Assembly: GCA_003586115.2 (NCBI GenBank)
Contig: QVOM02000126.1
Coordinates: 60,961,433 to 61,025,432 of the forward strand
From: Salvator merianae
Taxonomy: Eukaryota > Chordata > Lepidosauria > Squamata > Teiidae
DNA length: 64,000 nt
Direction: 5' to 3'
A program made the position numbers and the translations under genes. Under the pieces are notes generated by a model. That model was not told the origin of the DNA, ran no database searches, and saw only the letters and a program-made list of their open reading frames with translations. Positions 1 to 12,167 of this stretch are shown here, piece by piece (position 1 is the first letter of the stretch; the number at the start of each line of letters is the position of its first letter).

Positions 1-810
1 AAATAGCACAGCACAGTTCTACATCACTGTTAAACATCTAAAGACTTTCTTATAATAGCAGAAGTAGCAGTAACAACAACGTCTTACTAATTAACTGAAA
101 AAAAAAGTGTGTATGTCATCAGTCCCAGAGAACATGAGGCTCCTATTTAAGGGCTGCTATTTCCTGTTAAAAATCTCCAGGTCACCACAGAAATCTCTAG
201 TTGGCTGCAGATGTACTGTACATGCTGCTATTTTACACAAGCTGTTATCCCTAGATAATTACCCTTAATTTGCTTTAATCTTGTTTACACAAGTAAGAGA
301 CTAATTAGAAGCTGATGTTTATTAAAGATGTGAAAAAGAGACCCAGGTTAATTAGGGACTCTTGACTTGAAAACCACTTTTAAAAGGAATAACTTGGACT
401 TTTTTTTTAGAATGTAAATCTGCCAGAAGCCTCTCTATTTTTAACTTCATCCTCTTACAACACCTATTTGTTAAGGTACTTTGTAAGTAATAAATGTAGT
501 GATATACAGAATAGTGCAATAACTGAAGCTAATAATGGAACAAGACAGAAGTGTACGAGTGCAAAAATGTGTGCTCTAGATAACAACACTTGTGAAAATT
601 TTGTGCACCTGTGTTGTAAACAAGTTTCAGATCTAAATAATTATTTTTTATTTGATCAATTTACTATTACATCTGTGTCCATATGTTGTTTAGAATATTC
701 TAACTGATGGCCAACAAGGGGAGAGAAACCAATATGCATGATTGAATTACTGAAAGACTTGCTAATTGCTAAACCTGGTCTGATGGGCATCCTTCTTTCC
801 TGGGACTGAG
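1..810. other. intergenic, no gene seen; AT-rich, possible conserved element
   Basis: No credible coding sequence. Positions 240-380 have several TAATTA and ATTAG motifs in non-repetitive sequence (see findings). The 79-codon frame at 468 matches nothing I know. Confidence 0.5.
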
Positions 811-1180
811 GGCCTTTTTGCACTTTACACTAGTGAGTGTCTGGACTACAGTTGCTTTCAATAGCTACTTGCTGTGTAGCACAAAATTTTTGCTCCACAT
901 CTGTACTGGGAGCAGGTGGACTGCTCCCAGTACACAGCGTTTGCACCATCTTCCAGATGTGAACGTTGAGTGGCATGACTGCAGCTGTGGCTGCACAGTT
1001 GTATCACATTCCCAGTTCACAATGGCAGTGGCTGGATGTTTCCCCAGTCGTTGTCATGGGTGGGCTGCCAGCATTTGCATTACGAATGCAGGTAGCCTGT
1101 TGCTGGTATGTTCCAGGCCTCACAGTGCAAATTGTTTTCGTGCTGGTGAACATTACATGGTGGATAGTGCAAAAAGGTCC
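811..1180. mobile_element. type A palindromic DNA element, copy 1
   Basis: Ends are inverted repeats: GGCCTTTTTGCACTT at the left and AGTGCAAAAAGGTCC at the right. The body has the type A landmarks also seen in other copies: CACTAGTGAGTGTCTG, GCTGTGTAGCACAAA, CCAGCATTTGCAT and GTTCCAGGCCTCACAG. Flanks TGA and TAA are a near match for a 3-bp duplication. Overlapping open frames of 65-121 codons here are not genes. Confidence 0.85.
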
Positions 1181-3548
1181 TAAGTCATTTCGCTTGTTCA
1201 TTGAGTAGCTTTAAAACATTTAAGTTTTCTTATTCTACTTTTCTCTTTCATTTTTTTTCTTCCTTGTCTTTCATAAATGTTGCAGGACAAACCATTGGAA
1301 GCATCTATTCGAGCAGAATTTTAAGTGCTGAAGGTGGAATCAAAATGTAACCCTCATACGCATGAGGCAGCTTTTGATCCATAGAGGCGTCAGCCTTCAG
1401 AAGAACAAGGAGAGATACTTTCCAATTTTGGTTACAGCCTTTAGTGCCTCCCAGGTTCGGTCCATGAGATCTGGGGCTTTCATGAATACATGGAAGGTAC
1501 AGTAAGGACCATACGTGGAAAGCAAACTTATAAAACAAACTCCCCTCCTATTCTGTTAATGGAGACACTTGCTGGACAAAAATTGCATTGTAAGAATAAT
1601 ACCCATGAGGAAGTTTCAGTAATTACCTTACTTTATTATTTCCTTGGATTTATTCTACTAAACCTTTCACTCCTCATAATGTTTTGGCTTAAATGGAAGA
1701 ACTGCAGATGTAGTTCCTGAACTGAAGCACAAGATGTGCCATGGCTTTCACTTTATTTGTTTCTTCCCTGCTACAATGTCCAATGTATATGTCCCCCCCC
1801 CCCCAATAATAGTTGTGTCTATTATTCTTAATTTATGTGATGTCGTATTAAAGACTAGAAACCAGTGTGTACATTTCAGAAGTATATTCTTTGGAAGGTA
1901 TATTTTACTATGTCGGTCCTTCAGTAAATTCATTCCTTTAATCACAAGCACAAAAGGATGGTTATTCCCTTAATACAAGGATGAAAGGGAAACCTGTGAA
2001 TAGATAGACTTTATGCAGTCACAGGCAGGCTCTGTTATTGTAGTACAAACTGCATGTGTGTTGCTCTTTGAGCATCCAGGCAGGATCAAACCCCCATAAC
2101 TATTTAATCATTGTATCTGATTTGCCAGATATGATCATGGCACTCCCAATACAGTCCTGGAATATAGACCCGATTTACTGGATTATTGTTATTGCAGTAA
2201 AATTAACTATTTTAGTGCAATATCCTGTTAATCCATAATTGCAGCTTTGTCTGGATTGCCACGCAAGAGGTAGAGTGAGAGTCGACGTGAGTTGTTGCTA
2301 CCCGGAAATACTTCACATGATGCTATTCGTCACCTATACAGCATGATGGGAGGGTTATGTCATGTGGAAAGAAAATCTCACAGCTGTAACATCCTTCCAT
2401 GTCAAATGCTAAAACAGGGAGTATAGATCTAATGTCTAGACAATGTGTAATAATTCTGGATGTGCTTTATACTGGTAAATTAATAAATTGCAGAAGTACA
2501 TTAATTCTGTAGGTCGCCTGAGTGTGTATTCTATTATAATGCAGTGCCAATATTTCACAACATCTTCTTCTTTGATGAAGCCCTGAATGAGGCAGCATCT
2601 CCATTGCATGGCCCAGATGCCTTTGCCAGACCCCTGCTAAAGTGTCTCCGGAGAGCACATTGAGGGTGTAATGAAAGGTACCTAAATGACAGTGCACGAG
2701 GATCAACTCTTAGGTCACTATTTTGCATCTTGATGTGGTCCTGACTCCTCACTGTGGCTCATCAAAATGGGCCACAGTGATTCAAGGGACTGCTACACAT
2801 GAGCAAGGAGGAGAAGATGCCCTCTGCGTGCAGGAATAGAAATGCTGTCTTCCAGCTTGGCCCAGCTGGGGAGGGACATTGGCTGACCTTGGCTATGTCA
2901 CAGCAAGGCCACATTGGTGCAGTTGACTAATGCAGGTACTTTCAACCATGACTGTGGAGCCACAGCCTGAGTTTATTCATTGCCATGAGGTTATTCCACC
3001 AGAACCAAGAAGTAGGCTGAGGAAGCATTACTATTTTGACACAATACCTGTCTCAGCAAACATCATGTAGGATGTAGATATAGTCAAAGGCATTTAGACA
3101 AGTTAGGGACCTTTCAGCCTCTGCAGAGAGGCCAGTCATATGATAAACATTCTTATAGGAGTACTCCAAAAGGTCATGAGGACATGATTTGGCTACACAG
3201 TTTTGCCATTTGTGTGTGATAATTGCTTAATATATGCTGTGTTCCTAATTGTCTTCACATATACAGAACAGTTGCTGTAGTCCTGGAAGATAAGCTACAA
3301 AAAGCTCTTATTTCAAGGAAGTTGTTACATTTTCATGTCTGGAACAATTTGTTGCCTGAAATGAAGGACAAGATGACATATCACATTTCACACACTGGGA
3401 CCAATCTTACTGACAATTGACTCTTAACAATAGCTGTTTCCAGGAGAATAACATGCATACTGAAGATATGGTGTTAGAACTTGAACCCTATGGAAAAGCC
3501 ATGGTTAGGTTCCAGTGAATAAGTATATATTCCAAAGAGTATATGACT
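1181..3548. other. intergenic, no gene or classifiable repeat seen
   Basis: Mostly unique-looking sequence with a short C-run near 1791-1804 and a small inverted repeat around 2753-2780 (TGTGGCTCATCAAAATGGGCCACA-like). Short frames on both strands have no family features. Confidence 0.5.
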
Positions 3549-3655
3549 GTTCCTTCACTGGACCTTATTCTGTACTATTCCACATATTGGTGGAGACTAT
3601 GGCAGGCCCCTATTCTGTGATATAATCCAGAATATGGCCCAGTGCAGAAAGTGTC
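3549..3655. mobile_element. type B palindromic element, internally deleted
   Basis: CCTTCACTGGACCTTATTCTG at the left and ATAATCCAGAATATGGCCC then AGTGCAGAAAG at the right form inverted repeats matching the other type B copies. About 107 bp. Confidence 0.65.
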
Positions 3656-4813
3656 TATGTATCATAGGGACCTCCAAGTGGATTAGGACACAATGGGTAC
3701 ATCCTACCACATAATCAACTGGAAGAACCAGAATTTATGGCGATGAAAATGATAGCAAGAAGCAGTCACTCCATTCAGCTACATCAGCTGGCTAAGAAGA
3801 AACAATTTGTATCAAATGTCCTATTGTCTTAATTGCTAAAAGGAAGTAACCATTATAAAGGTCTCAACTGATCAGTCAGATCTGAATGCGGCCTACAACC
3901 TATTTACAATGGAGGGAAAAAAAATCTTTACTGAAATGTCTGTCCTCCAGCTTTACAACAACTGTGCTAATGCTATGGCTCCTGGATATTTGGGGAAATG
4001 GACTATACAGCTCAGGCTCCTCTGTGAAATGACTAACACATGGAACTGACATGCTTCTGGGACACAAGGAAAATGATGAAGAAAAATGAAAAATTTGGAC
4101 AAAATCAGAAAACCAATCTATTTACAGAGTGTGACTACTATTTCAGTCCATTGACACAAGGATTTCAAAAGAGAGTGTTTGAAATCTGAAAACATAGGCA
4201 GGATGAGGACAGGATTGCACACTCATCCCACATTTGATGTACAGGAAGAGCACAACACCTGCTTCAAGAGCTTTAAATGCAGGGTTATTTCAAGAGCACT
4301 CTGAGCTTTTCAAAGAGCTCTCCCCTTGTGGTGGAGAGCCTATACTTCAAACTAGTGGTGTAGCTGAATGACCGCCTAAAAACAGAAAGATGAAAACTGG
4401 ACAGAACCACAGAGAAAAAGGTATTAGTATATATAATTACAGGTCAATAAATATGTTTGCCATGTTTGGCTAGTCTGGAGAAAATTATTTTCTTTCAGGT
4501 AAACAGAGCAAAAGATAATTTATAAAAATACATGTGCCACAAGAGAACAATTGTTAATCAACAAAATGATTCTGAAGTATCCACAAAGGCAAAAAACAAA
4601 CTTTTGCATGAGTTGGACTAATTATAAGACAGCATTTTATTCATTGCCACATAGTTGGGTTTTAAGATGCCTCAAAGTATTCAAAATAAGTAAGGATATT
4701 AGAAAATACTTGGAAGCATTAATGGAATGAAAGAATGGCAAACAAATATTATTTGAGTGGTAAAAAGAATGGAGAAGTTAAAATTAGATGAGGGATATTC
4801 TAAGGGGACTCTC
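3656..4813. other. intergenic, nothing recognised
   Basis: AT-rich sequence with A-rich stretches around 4070-4780 that could be old LINE tail. No open frame of note. Confidence 0.45.
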
Positions 4814-5780
4814 TGGCCACTTTTGCACATACTACAGTAGAACAAACTAATTAGTCTGTGCTAGTGTAGTACTGTACTCTGCCGTGTGGACACTGTCTGC
4901 ACTACACAGCCCAAAACTGTACCTGAAGCCAGCTACTGGCATTTGCAGTGTGAATGGTGGTAGCCTTTCCAATCCTCACTGTGGCAGTGGCTGAGAAGTG
5001 TCCCGCCGCTGCCAATGTGACTGGCAGCAGCGCCGCACACTTGTGCACACATGTACAATTGCTCAATCATGTCTGCCCAATTGAACAGGCTCAATTGGGC
5101 CTGTGTGGTGTCCCAATCGGGCCTGTGATGCTGGATTGGGCTGTGCAATGCCCAGTCCAACCATGCAATGTCCAATCAGGCCCACACCTGATCCTCATCA
5201 TGGCAGTGGCCACCGGCACAATTGGGCCTATGTGATTGGGCCACATGATGCCTGATCAGGCTGCACAATGCCCCGATTAGACTGCTTAATGCCTGTTCAG
5301 GTTGCCCCAATTGGGCTGTGTGAGTCTGATCAAAGCATTATGCAGCCTGATCACATAGGTCTGATTGTGCCAGTATGATCAGCTCATCATGCAGGTGCGT
5401 GCCTGCAAATGCTTGGGTCTGCCAGTCACCATTGGGCATCACACGGCCTGATCAGTTATCACAGGGCCAATTGGGGCATCACACAGCCCAAACACATAGG
5501 TCTAATTGCCCAATTGTGCCTGCACAATCACATGATTGTGCATGCATGGTGAGCAGATCTCACCAAAGATGGCCACTGCACCACAAGTAAGTGCAAATGG
5601 CCCCTTACCTGAATATATGAGCTTCAGATAAGGTTCCAGACTATAATTTACTCCACTACTGGCAGTAGCGATGGAGTATGGTTGAATACCACTTCCGGCC
5701 ACTTTGGCCATCTTGCGGTGCAAATGCATTTGACTAGCAAGCATGTTAGATGCTCGCTAACATCAAGTGCAAATAGGCCC
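4814..5780. mobile_element. type A element, expanded copy 2 (about 970 bp)
   Basis: The left end is GGCCACTTTTGCACA and the right end AAGTGCAAATAGGCCC. Inside are type A landmarks (GTACCTGAAGCCAGC, AGCAAGCATGTTAG) and a 500-bp internal block of degenerate CAATTGGGC / CTGATCAGGC motifs not present at this size in other copies. Candidate 3-bp flanks TCT/TCT, with the left boundary uncertain by one base. Confidence 0.75.
5050..5560. repeat. degenerate palindromic short-repeat array inside copy 2
   Basis: Repeated short palindromes built from CAATTG and TGATCA cores flanked by GGGCC-, CAGGC- or CACAGCC-type words, at roughly 20-30 bp spacing (for example CAATTGAACAGGCTCAATTG, and CCAATTGGGCTGTGTG near 5309). 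No exact unit; best described as an expanded, diverged minisatellite. Confidence 0.6.
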
Positions 5781-5799
5781 TCTTTCACATCTTTCATTT

Positions 5800-6815
5800 G
5801 TTTTGCCAGTGATGTCAATCACAACCTTATTAAACAAAGATCACAAACCAAGACTCAAAGATTAGTCATTTACAAAATCCGGACAACTATATATTTGAGA
5901 AATCAAAGGCTGAGATTGACTTCTTGCTAAATACTGTTGGCGTACAAATGAAATTTGGCCTAAACAACTCTAGCATTTAAAAATGATAAAATCATCAAAG
6001 GAAATGGACTACAATTAATACTATCAAAAAATTAGATCCTGAAGGAGGATACAAGTATCTGGGGTTAATGAAAGTCTCTGATCTACTGTGTAATCAAATA
6101 AAATAAGACCACCAGCTCTAACTATACAAAGCAAACACTGTACAGAAAATTCTAAAATCTAAATTAAATAGTGGGAATGTTATTAAAGCTATAAATACTT
6201 GGATGGTTTCTGTAATTAAATGCACTGCAGGAATAGTAGAAGGGACCCAAGGTGAACAAGGAAATTATTGAACGTGCATCATGCTCCCCACCCAAAAATT
6301 GATGTTAACAGGCTTTATTTAGCCTGAAATAATGGGGAGACAGAAGCTTGTTGCAACTAAAGCAGTCAGCTGAAGCACAGCACAGCTTGTGATTACATCA
6401 AACAAAGTAAGGAACCACTATTAATGGAAATTTGTAAGGAATGCATCCTGAACACAGTAAAGTCAAAGGAAGAAGACCTGAAAGTAGAGTAAACAATGGG
6501 AAATATAAATGACTACATAGTTATTACATATATAACATTGAAGAAAAATCTGACCAACACTTGACTTGGGAGTGGTTTAAAACTGGAACTTTGAAAAAAG
6601 AAATAGAGGCAATAATTATGACTGCACAAGGATAGGCCATATGGCCTAATTTCATTAAAATCAAAATTAAGCGTATTTCAAATAACAGCAAATGCCAGTT
6701 ATGTCAAAATAAAGATGAAAACTGTAGATCATGTCACTAGCAGCTGTAGAAAAAAACAAGTCAGACCACAAGAGCTGCTATGATTGAGTCACAAAATCAC
6801 AAGTTTATTAATCAC
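5800..6815 (+). pseudogene. R4-like LINE relic: C-terminal half of the polyprotein
   Basis: Broken frames read in order as the part of an R2/R4-clade reverse transcriptase after the catalytic core: FGLNN near 5950; VIKCTAGIVEGTQ near 6212-6250; LMEICKECILNTVKSKEEDL near 6424-6484; EEKSDQHLTWEWFKTGTLKK near 6540-6600; and a zinc-knuckle-like CQLC...DHV...C near 6692-6750. A final piece, IESQNHKFINH, runs into the AAGG repeat. Many stops and frameshifts mean it is dead. In this clade the CCHC motif precedes a restriction-like endonuclease, which is absent here. Family assignment is from remembered motifs. Confidence 0.7.
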
Positions 6816-6882
6816 AAGGAAGGAAGGAAGGAAGGAAGGAAGGAAGGAAGGAAGGAAGGAAGGAAGGAAGGAAGGAAGGAAG
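6816..6882 (+). repeat. (AAGG)n microsatellite
   Basis: About 16 tetranucleotide units with almost no interruption, sitting exactly between the two R4-like LINE pieces. It reads through as a KEGR repeat peptide in one frame, which is not a real protein. Confidence 0.98.
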
Positions 6883-7720
6883 GGGCAGTGGTGGCTTGTA
6901 GCTTTGAGTGTAGGTGTTTGCAGAGTCAGGCCAAGCGGGTCTTGTTTCAACATGCCAGGGAAAAGTGCCTGCTCCATAACCAGTGATTGGTCGGCCCATT
7001 CCAGTGAACACCTGCATTTAAAGCTGCAAGCCATCAATGGAATGAAGTGTCAATTATTGCCAATACTGAAGATGGGCACTAAGAAGCAACTTGCACAAGC
7101 ATTAGAAGATCTCAATAAAACAGTATCAGACCTTAGGGTCACATCATTACAGGAAGCCAATCAGCTTATATACAGTGCTGTGGTGGTGATTGTGGAATAT
7201 CTTTACCAAATAAGAAGGTCTGAGGGGAAACAAGAAAGTATGTAATGAAGCTGGAAGATTAGCCTGAAGAATTAGATCAACAGATTGAGGTGAGATGTCA
7301 GTATGCCGAATGCTGTGAAAGAGAAGAAATTGAAGAATGAACAAACTAAAAGCTACTTGCTAAAGAAATACCACCTTGATTCAAGAAAAATCAAAGTTTT
7401 AGAAATGTTGAAGCAAGAAATCACAGCAACATCAAAGAAAATAATTCAATATGAAACCTGTGTTGCTCCAAAATTTTATCAGGCTGTTAGTAGAGAAAAT
7501 GTGAATTACACTATGCTACCAAATAAAGAAGAAACAGTTAAGTTGTGGAAAGCCAAGGGAATGCAATAAGAATATAATATGGATTAAATAAGTGAAACTG
7601 AATTGGAAGTCCTGGAAAATTGGTAGTAATACTGGAATTAAGTGAAAAATAAGTCAAGATGATAAAGGACACGCTGAAAGACAACACATGAAATATCTAT
7701 GTAAATATATAACAGTGGCT
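6870..7720 (+). pseudogene. R4-like LINE relic: N-terminal region upstream of the reverse transcriptase
   Basis: An open stretch reaches 7242, including KKQLAQALEDLNKTVSDLRV and QEANQLIYSAVVVIVEYL. A second open stretch (7303-7566) includes KYHLDSRKIKVLEMLKQEI and EETVKLWKAKGM, ending where the reverse transcriptase would begin. These match the segment before the polymerase core in R4-like elements. After 7570 the reading breaks up completely. This amino-terminal piece lies downstream of the carboxy-terminal piece at 5800-6815, so the order is permuted. Confidence 0.65.
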
Positions 7721-8695
7721 AATAACTGAGTAAAAACTGAAAATACTGAAGTCCTATGGGGAACTGCGGGCATTCTGTGCAGCCACCTCTGATTATCCTA
7801 GGTCCTTGGGAAAGATCCAATTGCCAGAGTCCCAACACAGTCATAAACAACTTAAATGTAGGCTGTGTGCAAATATAACGGCGATGAGAGCACAGCAGTA
7901 GTAATAGCATATCCCTCAAGTCATACTTACTTTGGTCTACTTTGGCCAGGATTACAGGTCCATTGAAGAGAGTTGCACCACATTATTGCTGGCAACAGCC
8001 TAGCCTGGGATGTGTAGCAAACCTCCGCTGCAAAGGTTTTTGCCATGTACTGGCAGAACAACAACTAGGTGGTGAGAAGGGTCTTTTCAGCCCAGGGGTT
8101 GAACAAGGGGTTTTCATTGTGTTGCCATCAATGATGACAGTGTAATCCAGAATGGGGAAGAACATCCTTCCTGTCCCAAATCTTGTGAAAGGGATCTTTC
8201 CTGCATGCAGGAAATCTTTCCTGCAATACATAGCTAGAGAAGGCAAAACACTAACCTTCTGAAGAGAGATAGGCAGGTGTTGATAGGTGGGCTGAAGGAA
8301 GTTTGCTGGAGGAAGGCAGAGATTCCAACTCACTCTCCTTTTCTTTTATAAAGCATAACCAGACAAAAATAGGCAGGGAAAAGACAAGGAAAAAAATGGC
8401 AGCAACAGCCCTTAATATATGAAACACAGTTGGGAAAACCTCATGCAATCCTCCATCTGTAGGGATTTCTTGTATGGGGATTTTGTAGATGAAGAGGAGA
8501 TTCCATTGGTTGAGGAATAAAGAATATCACCACCACGGAGAGCTATATGCTACCTTTATGGGTGAATGGCAGGTCTTACATGATGTCCCACTGTATCTGC
8601 ATAACCTCCTACTTGCTGACTTTCACCATCTGCTTCCCTGGAATGGTAAGATTTGGCTGGGATAATCTATGGTTTTGAAGCACTGCTATATATAA

Positions 8696-8737
<42 letters not shown>

Positions 8738-9693
8738 TATTAAGAGCATGCTTAGTATTAATCACCTGTATGTAGGGATAGATGAAGCTGTAAAATTTAA
8801 TTTCTCACACATTTTTCATACTTCCAGTCCTACGTTTATTACTCCCAATTTCTGCATCACTTAGCTTTTTTTTTTAATATAAAAAATAATCATATATGCA
8901 TTTCTTGAAAGTACTTTAACAGATATTATAATAAGCACTTTTCTTTAATATAAAACACTTTAAACTGTTATTACAGCTTACTTGCTCTGGTTAGAGAGAT
9001 GCATCACATAACATCAACATGTGTTCCTTATTTCTAAGGAACTTGCATTTAGTTATGTTTTGGTTAGGGAAGTATAATTCCTTAAAAATTGCATTTATAA
9101 ACAAATGAAATGAATTTCTTCTTAGTCCCTACCTGCAAACCCAATGATTTCACATCTGTACGAATATGCTTAGCTCTTCTCCACCCTTGAAATCAGCATA
9201 CCTTAATTGCTGGCTGCCTTCTGCTACAGGTTCATTTATCCTTTGTGATAGCAGCTTCTTACTAAAATAAGAAGAGAGTTATTTGCCACTGACCTGTGGA
9301 CCAAGTCATGCCTTTCAGATACTGCTGGATGTGGGATGACAGGGGAGAGGCCACAGATAAAAGCACAGTTCAAGGAGATGAAAGCATGGTTTGCAGTTGC
9401 TTGAAACAAACACACTTGTGAGGAGTGAGGAAGGGGTGGATGAGACTTAAGTTGGTCAGGATGTGTTCACATATAGCAAAAGAAGTGTCTCAAAATTGTC
9501 TTAGGCAAAATCTACATGGGCCCTTTAAGGACACCGTGGGATCAGAGTGAATCTGTGGCCCTGCTGCCCCATAAGAGTGCTCCTAGAGTGCTCCATATGA
9601 TCTTGTGCTCTTAGTGTTCATTGGAGCTCTATAATGCTAATCCACTTGGAAGAGCTCTGACAGCACTGTGCAGCAGTTTGCTTAGGTGTCACT
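7721..9693. other. intergenic, mostly unclassified
   Basis: Apart from the CA repeat at 8699-8736, I recognise nothing. 7740-8440 has GC content and frames (up to 116 codons, minus) a little unlike the rest and may be an unclassified old repeat, with an internal small palindrome near 8190-8225 (TTTCCTGCATGCAGGAAA). Confidence 0.4.
8699..8736 (+). repeat. (CA)n microsatellite
   Basis: About 19 CA units, uninterrupted. Confidence 0.98.
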
Positions 9694-10273
9694 GGGCCTT
9701 TTCGGACTACTGCGGTAGACCATTCCTAACCACTCGCTGGAACGGAGGTTTCGCACTACCGCGGGCGCACGCCTCTCCCAAAACTAACCGAGCCTCGCCT
9801 GATACTTACCTGAAGCTGGGGAAGGCTAGACAAGTAATTGTCTGTCTTGATTCTGACCTGCGAGATCAAGTGCAGATCGGGGAAGTTGCTTTTGCACTGC
9901 TTCCTGGCTCGAAATGGCAGTGAGGAGGGGCTGGCGTCACTCCGCAGGTGCGGTCCACTGCTTCGCAACCCGGTTTGCCTTTTGGGCTCCGCACCCTGGC
10001 TGCTGTTTCAAAGACAGCTCCGGAAGGAGCCCCTCTAGCTTCGAAGCAGTACTCTATGGTTCGGATTACTAGACCTATCTTCGCATCTGTGCCTCTATGA
10101 TTCGTGACCTCTTTTCCTGTCTAGAGGATTCCCATCCGCACCGTTCCCTCTGCTGATCAACTTGAAGTCGTTTCCCTGGCTGGTAAGTGCATATAGCACT
10201 CAGCAGACTCCAACCTCACTGATCTGAAGCCTGCTAATTAGAATGTTCTGCTAAGGTAAGTGTGAACAGGCCC
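9694..10273. mobile_element. type A-related element, CpG-rich copy (580 bp)
   Basis: Left end GGGCCTTTTCGGACTAC, right end TAAGTGTGAACAGGCCC, flanked on both sides by ACT (9691-9693 and 10274-10276), a clean 3-bp target duplication. The interior is GC-rich and CpG-containing, unlike most copies here, which suggests a younger or different subfamily. Confidence 0.7.
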
Positions 10274-10499
10274 ACTGTCTGGACCTACCTGGTCTGACAA
10301 GCTGTTGAGTTGGAGAGCATAGGGAAATGGTAGACTTCCACTTCCTGTGTTCTCTGAGAAAAACTTGGGCAGAATCACTGGACTGGAGAACAAAAGTTCC
10401 CTTGTTCAGTATTCCCTTTGCTCAGAGATTCAGCAGACATGCAAAAAGCATATCAGGCCACTGGAAGCAATGTCAGGACCGATGAAGATTGCTCAAATA

Positions 10500-10673
10500 G
10501 TAGTGTGGGCCCTCGTGTTCTCATTCCTTCTCTAATTCACCTTCTTTAACCCAGAATGTTCATGAGAAGGGGGAGGAGTAGACTGACCTGTGAACAATCA
10601 GTCTCCAAACAGTCTCAAAGCCATCTCAAATCTACTTCAGAGGTGCTCCCCCCCCCCGAATGTAAACACAGCC
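10500..10673. mobile_element. type C element, left end uncertain
   Basis: GGCCCTCGTGTTCTCATTCC, TTCTCTAATTCACCTTCTTT, GTTCATGAGAAGGGG and CTGTGAACAATC match the copy at 18754. The right end is TGTAAACACAGCC. A C-run sits near the right end. Confidence 0.6.
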
Positions 10674-10988
10674 TGGGGAATAGCTTTCAACTCTTTTGCA
10701 CCAGATGATGGGTTGTGGCCTACAGAATAATAAATATAACCCTGCTCCGCCCCCATACATGCACAATCAGGGACTAGAAGTTTTGAACTGTGATTCATAG
10801 GCCAAAGGTAACAAGTGGGCTATGAGAATACTAAGATCACCAACAGGAGCTGACCTGGTGGAATTGCTACTTCTAGGATGTGATTGTCATTATAGAGATA
10901 GTACATTGGATTTGCCCATACAGATGTTTCAATGGGACAAAAGATTAGTTGTCTTTAGCTGCCATTATAGTTGTAAGATACACCTTTT

Positions 10989-11054
10989 CCTATCTATCTA
11001 TCTATCTATCTGTCTATCTATCTATCTGTCTATCTATCTATCTATCTATCTATC
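10989..11054 (+). repeat. (TATC)n microsatellite
   Basis: About 16 TATC units with two TGTC interruptions. The overlapping open frame is low-complexity. Confidence 0.98.
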
Positions 11055-11651
11055 AAGAACCACAGTCACCCATGACAAATAACTAATACGTCTATGAATA
11101 AATAAATAAATAATCATTAACTTGGAATCCCACGCTCCTGTCTCAAAACAAAATAACACAAAATCTTGCTATTTTCGTAAACAACTGGACTTTATGCATC
11201 TGCCTTTAACAGCCATTCGGTCCACAACAGCTGCCAGGTTTTAACCTAGGTTTCAAGGCCAGCTGATGAGAGGCATTACCTTCTAATCCTGCTTACCAGT
11301 CTGTTCATAACTGAATCTGTCAGACCACCACCATTTCTAGTCAGCTGACAACTCCATTCAAGAAAAAAATCCAGAAAAGAGGTGCTTAATGTAGCCCTTT
11401 CCAGGTGCTGTTCGGCTGCAACCACCATGTAAGTAACCGTTGGCTAGAGTGGCTGGGGCAGAAGGAACTTTGTGTCCAACATCTGGAGAGCCACAAGTTC
11501 TAAAGAGTCATAAGTGGATTGTTACTGTTATGATCAGATATTTTGTTATTCACAGCACACATGCAGACAAATTGGCCGAGTATTAACACATCACAGGGTG
11601 TCATTTGAGGCATCCCCAATGACATGAGGATTCAAACATTCAATTTTGCTG

Positions 11652-11674
11652 GTATATATATGTATGTGTGTACA

Positions 11675-11720
<46 letters not shown>
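11652..11720 (+). repeat. compound (TA)(TG)(AC)(AG)n microsatellite
   Basis: TATATATGTATGTGTGT, then about ten AC units, then about fourteen AG units. Confidence 0.95.
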
Positions 11721-11722
<2 letters not shown>

Positions 11723-11954
11723 CTTGGATGGCTATGGCATGGACTACAGGCCACATGTCTTATCTATTCCAGTTCTTTAAGAGAAAACCTCAACCTGCAC
11801 AATCCAAGAGATGCATTTTCTTGCCAAAGAAGTGGTAGAAATGTGGTTTAAGCAGAAATGTGAGAACGTGAGATCATGACTGTAAAAAAATCCCCTCCAA
11901 CCACTTCTTGGGCAGCATGTTGAACTGCCCAGAGCATCCATATATTTAAAAAGT

Positions 11955-12110
11955 GGCCAGAAAGCAGCTTAGAGGTGGTAATATGCAAACACTAGTGTTC
12001 CCATTCCACATTCTCTAATTCACATTAAAGGCTTTTAAAAGTTCACTTTCTGACCTTTAATGTGGATTAAAGGCATTAATGTGAGGATGCTGCTACCTTT
12101 AAGCTGCTAT
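11955..12110. mobile_element. type D palindromic element, copy 1
   Basis: CAGCTTAGAGGTGGTAA, then CACTAGTGTTCCCATTCC and ATTCACATTAAAGGC; the other arm has TTTAATGTGGATTAAAGG and GCTGCTACCTTTAAGCTGC. Related to 14325-14510 and, by TCTCTAATTCAC, to type C. Confidence 0.55.
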
Positions 12111-12167
12111 CAAGTCATGTTTCTTCATTGTGAAGAAACCATTGATATTCATAGGAGCTGTGTGGAG

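Noticed and set aside
818..1208. Overlapping open frames of 65-121 codons on both strands
   Set aside because: They lie within the type A element at 811-1180. Palindromic, stop-poor sequence explains them, and copies elsewhere break the frames.
4814..5780. CRISPR-like spacing of palindromic words
   Set aside because: Units are degenerate, spacers are not uniform, the genome is vertebrate, and the array sits within a transposon.
6780..7245. A 153-codon frame including a KEGR repeat, looking like a gene start
   Set aside because: The start lies in the tail of one LINE fragment, the repeat is a microsatellite, and the rest is an R4-like remnant.
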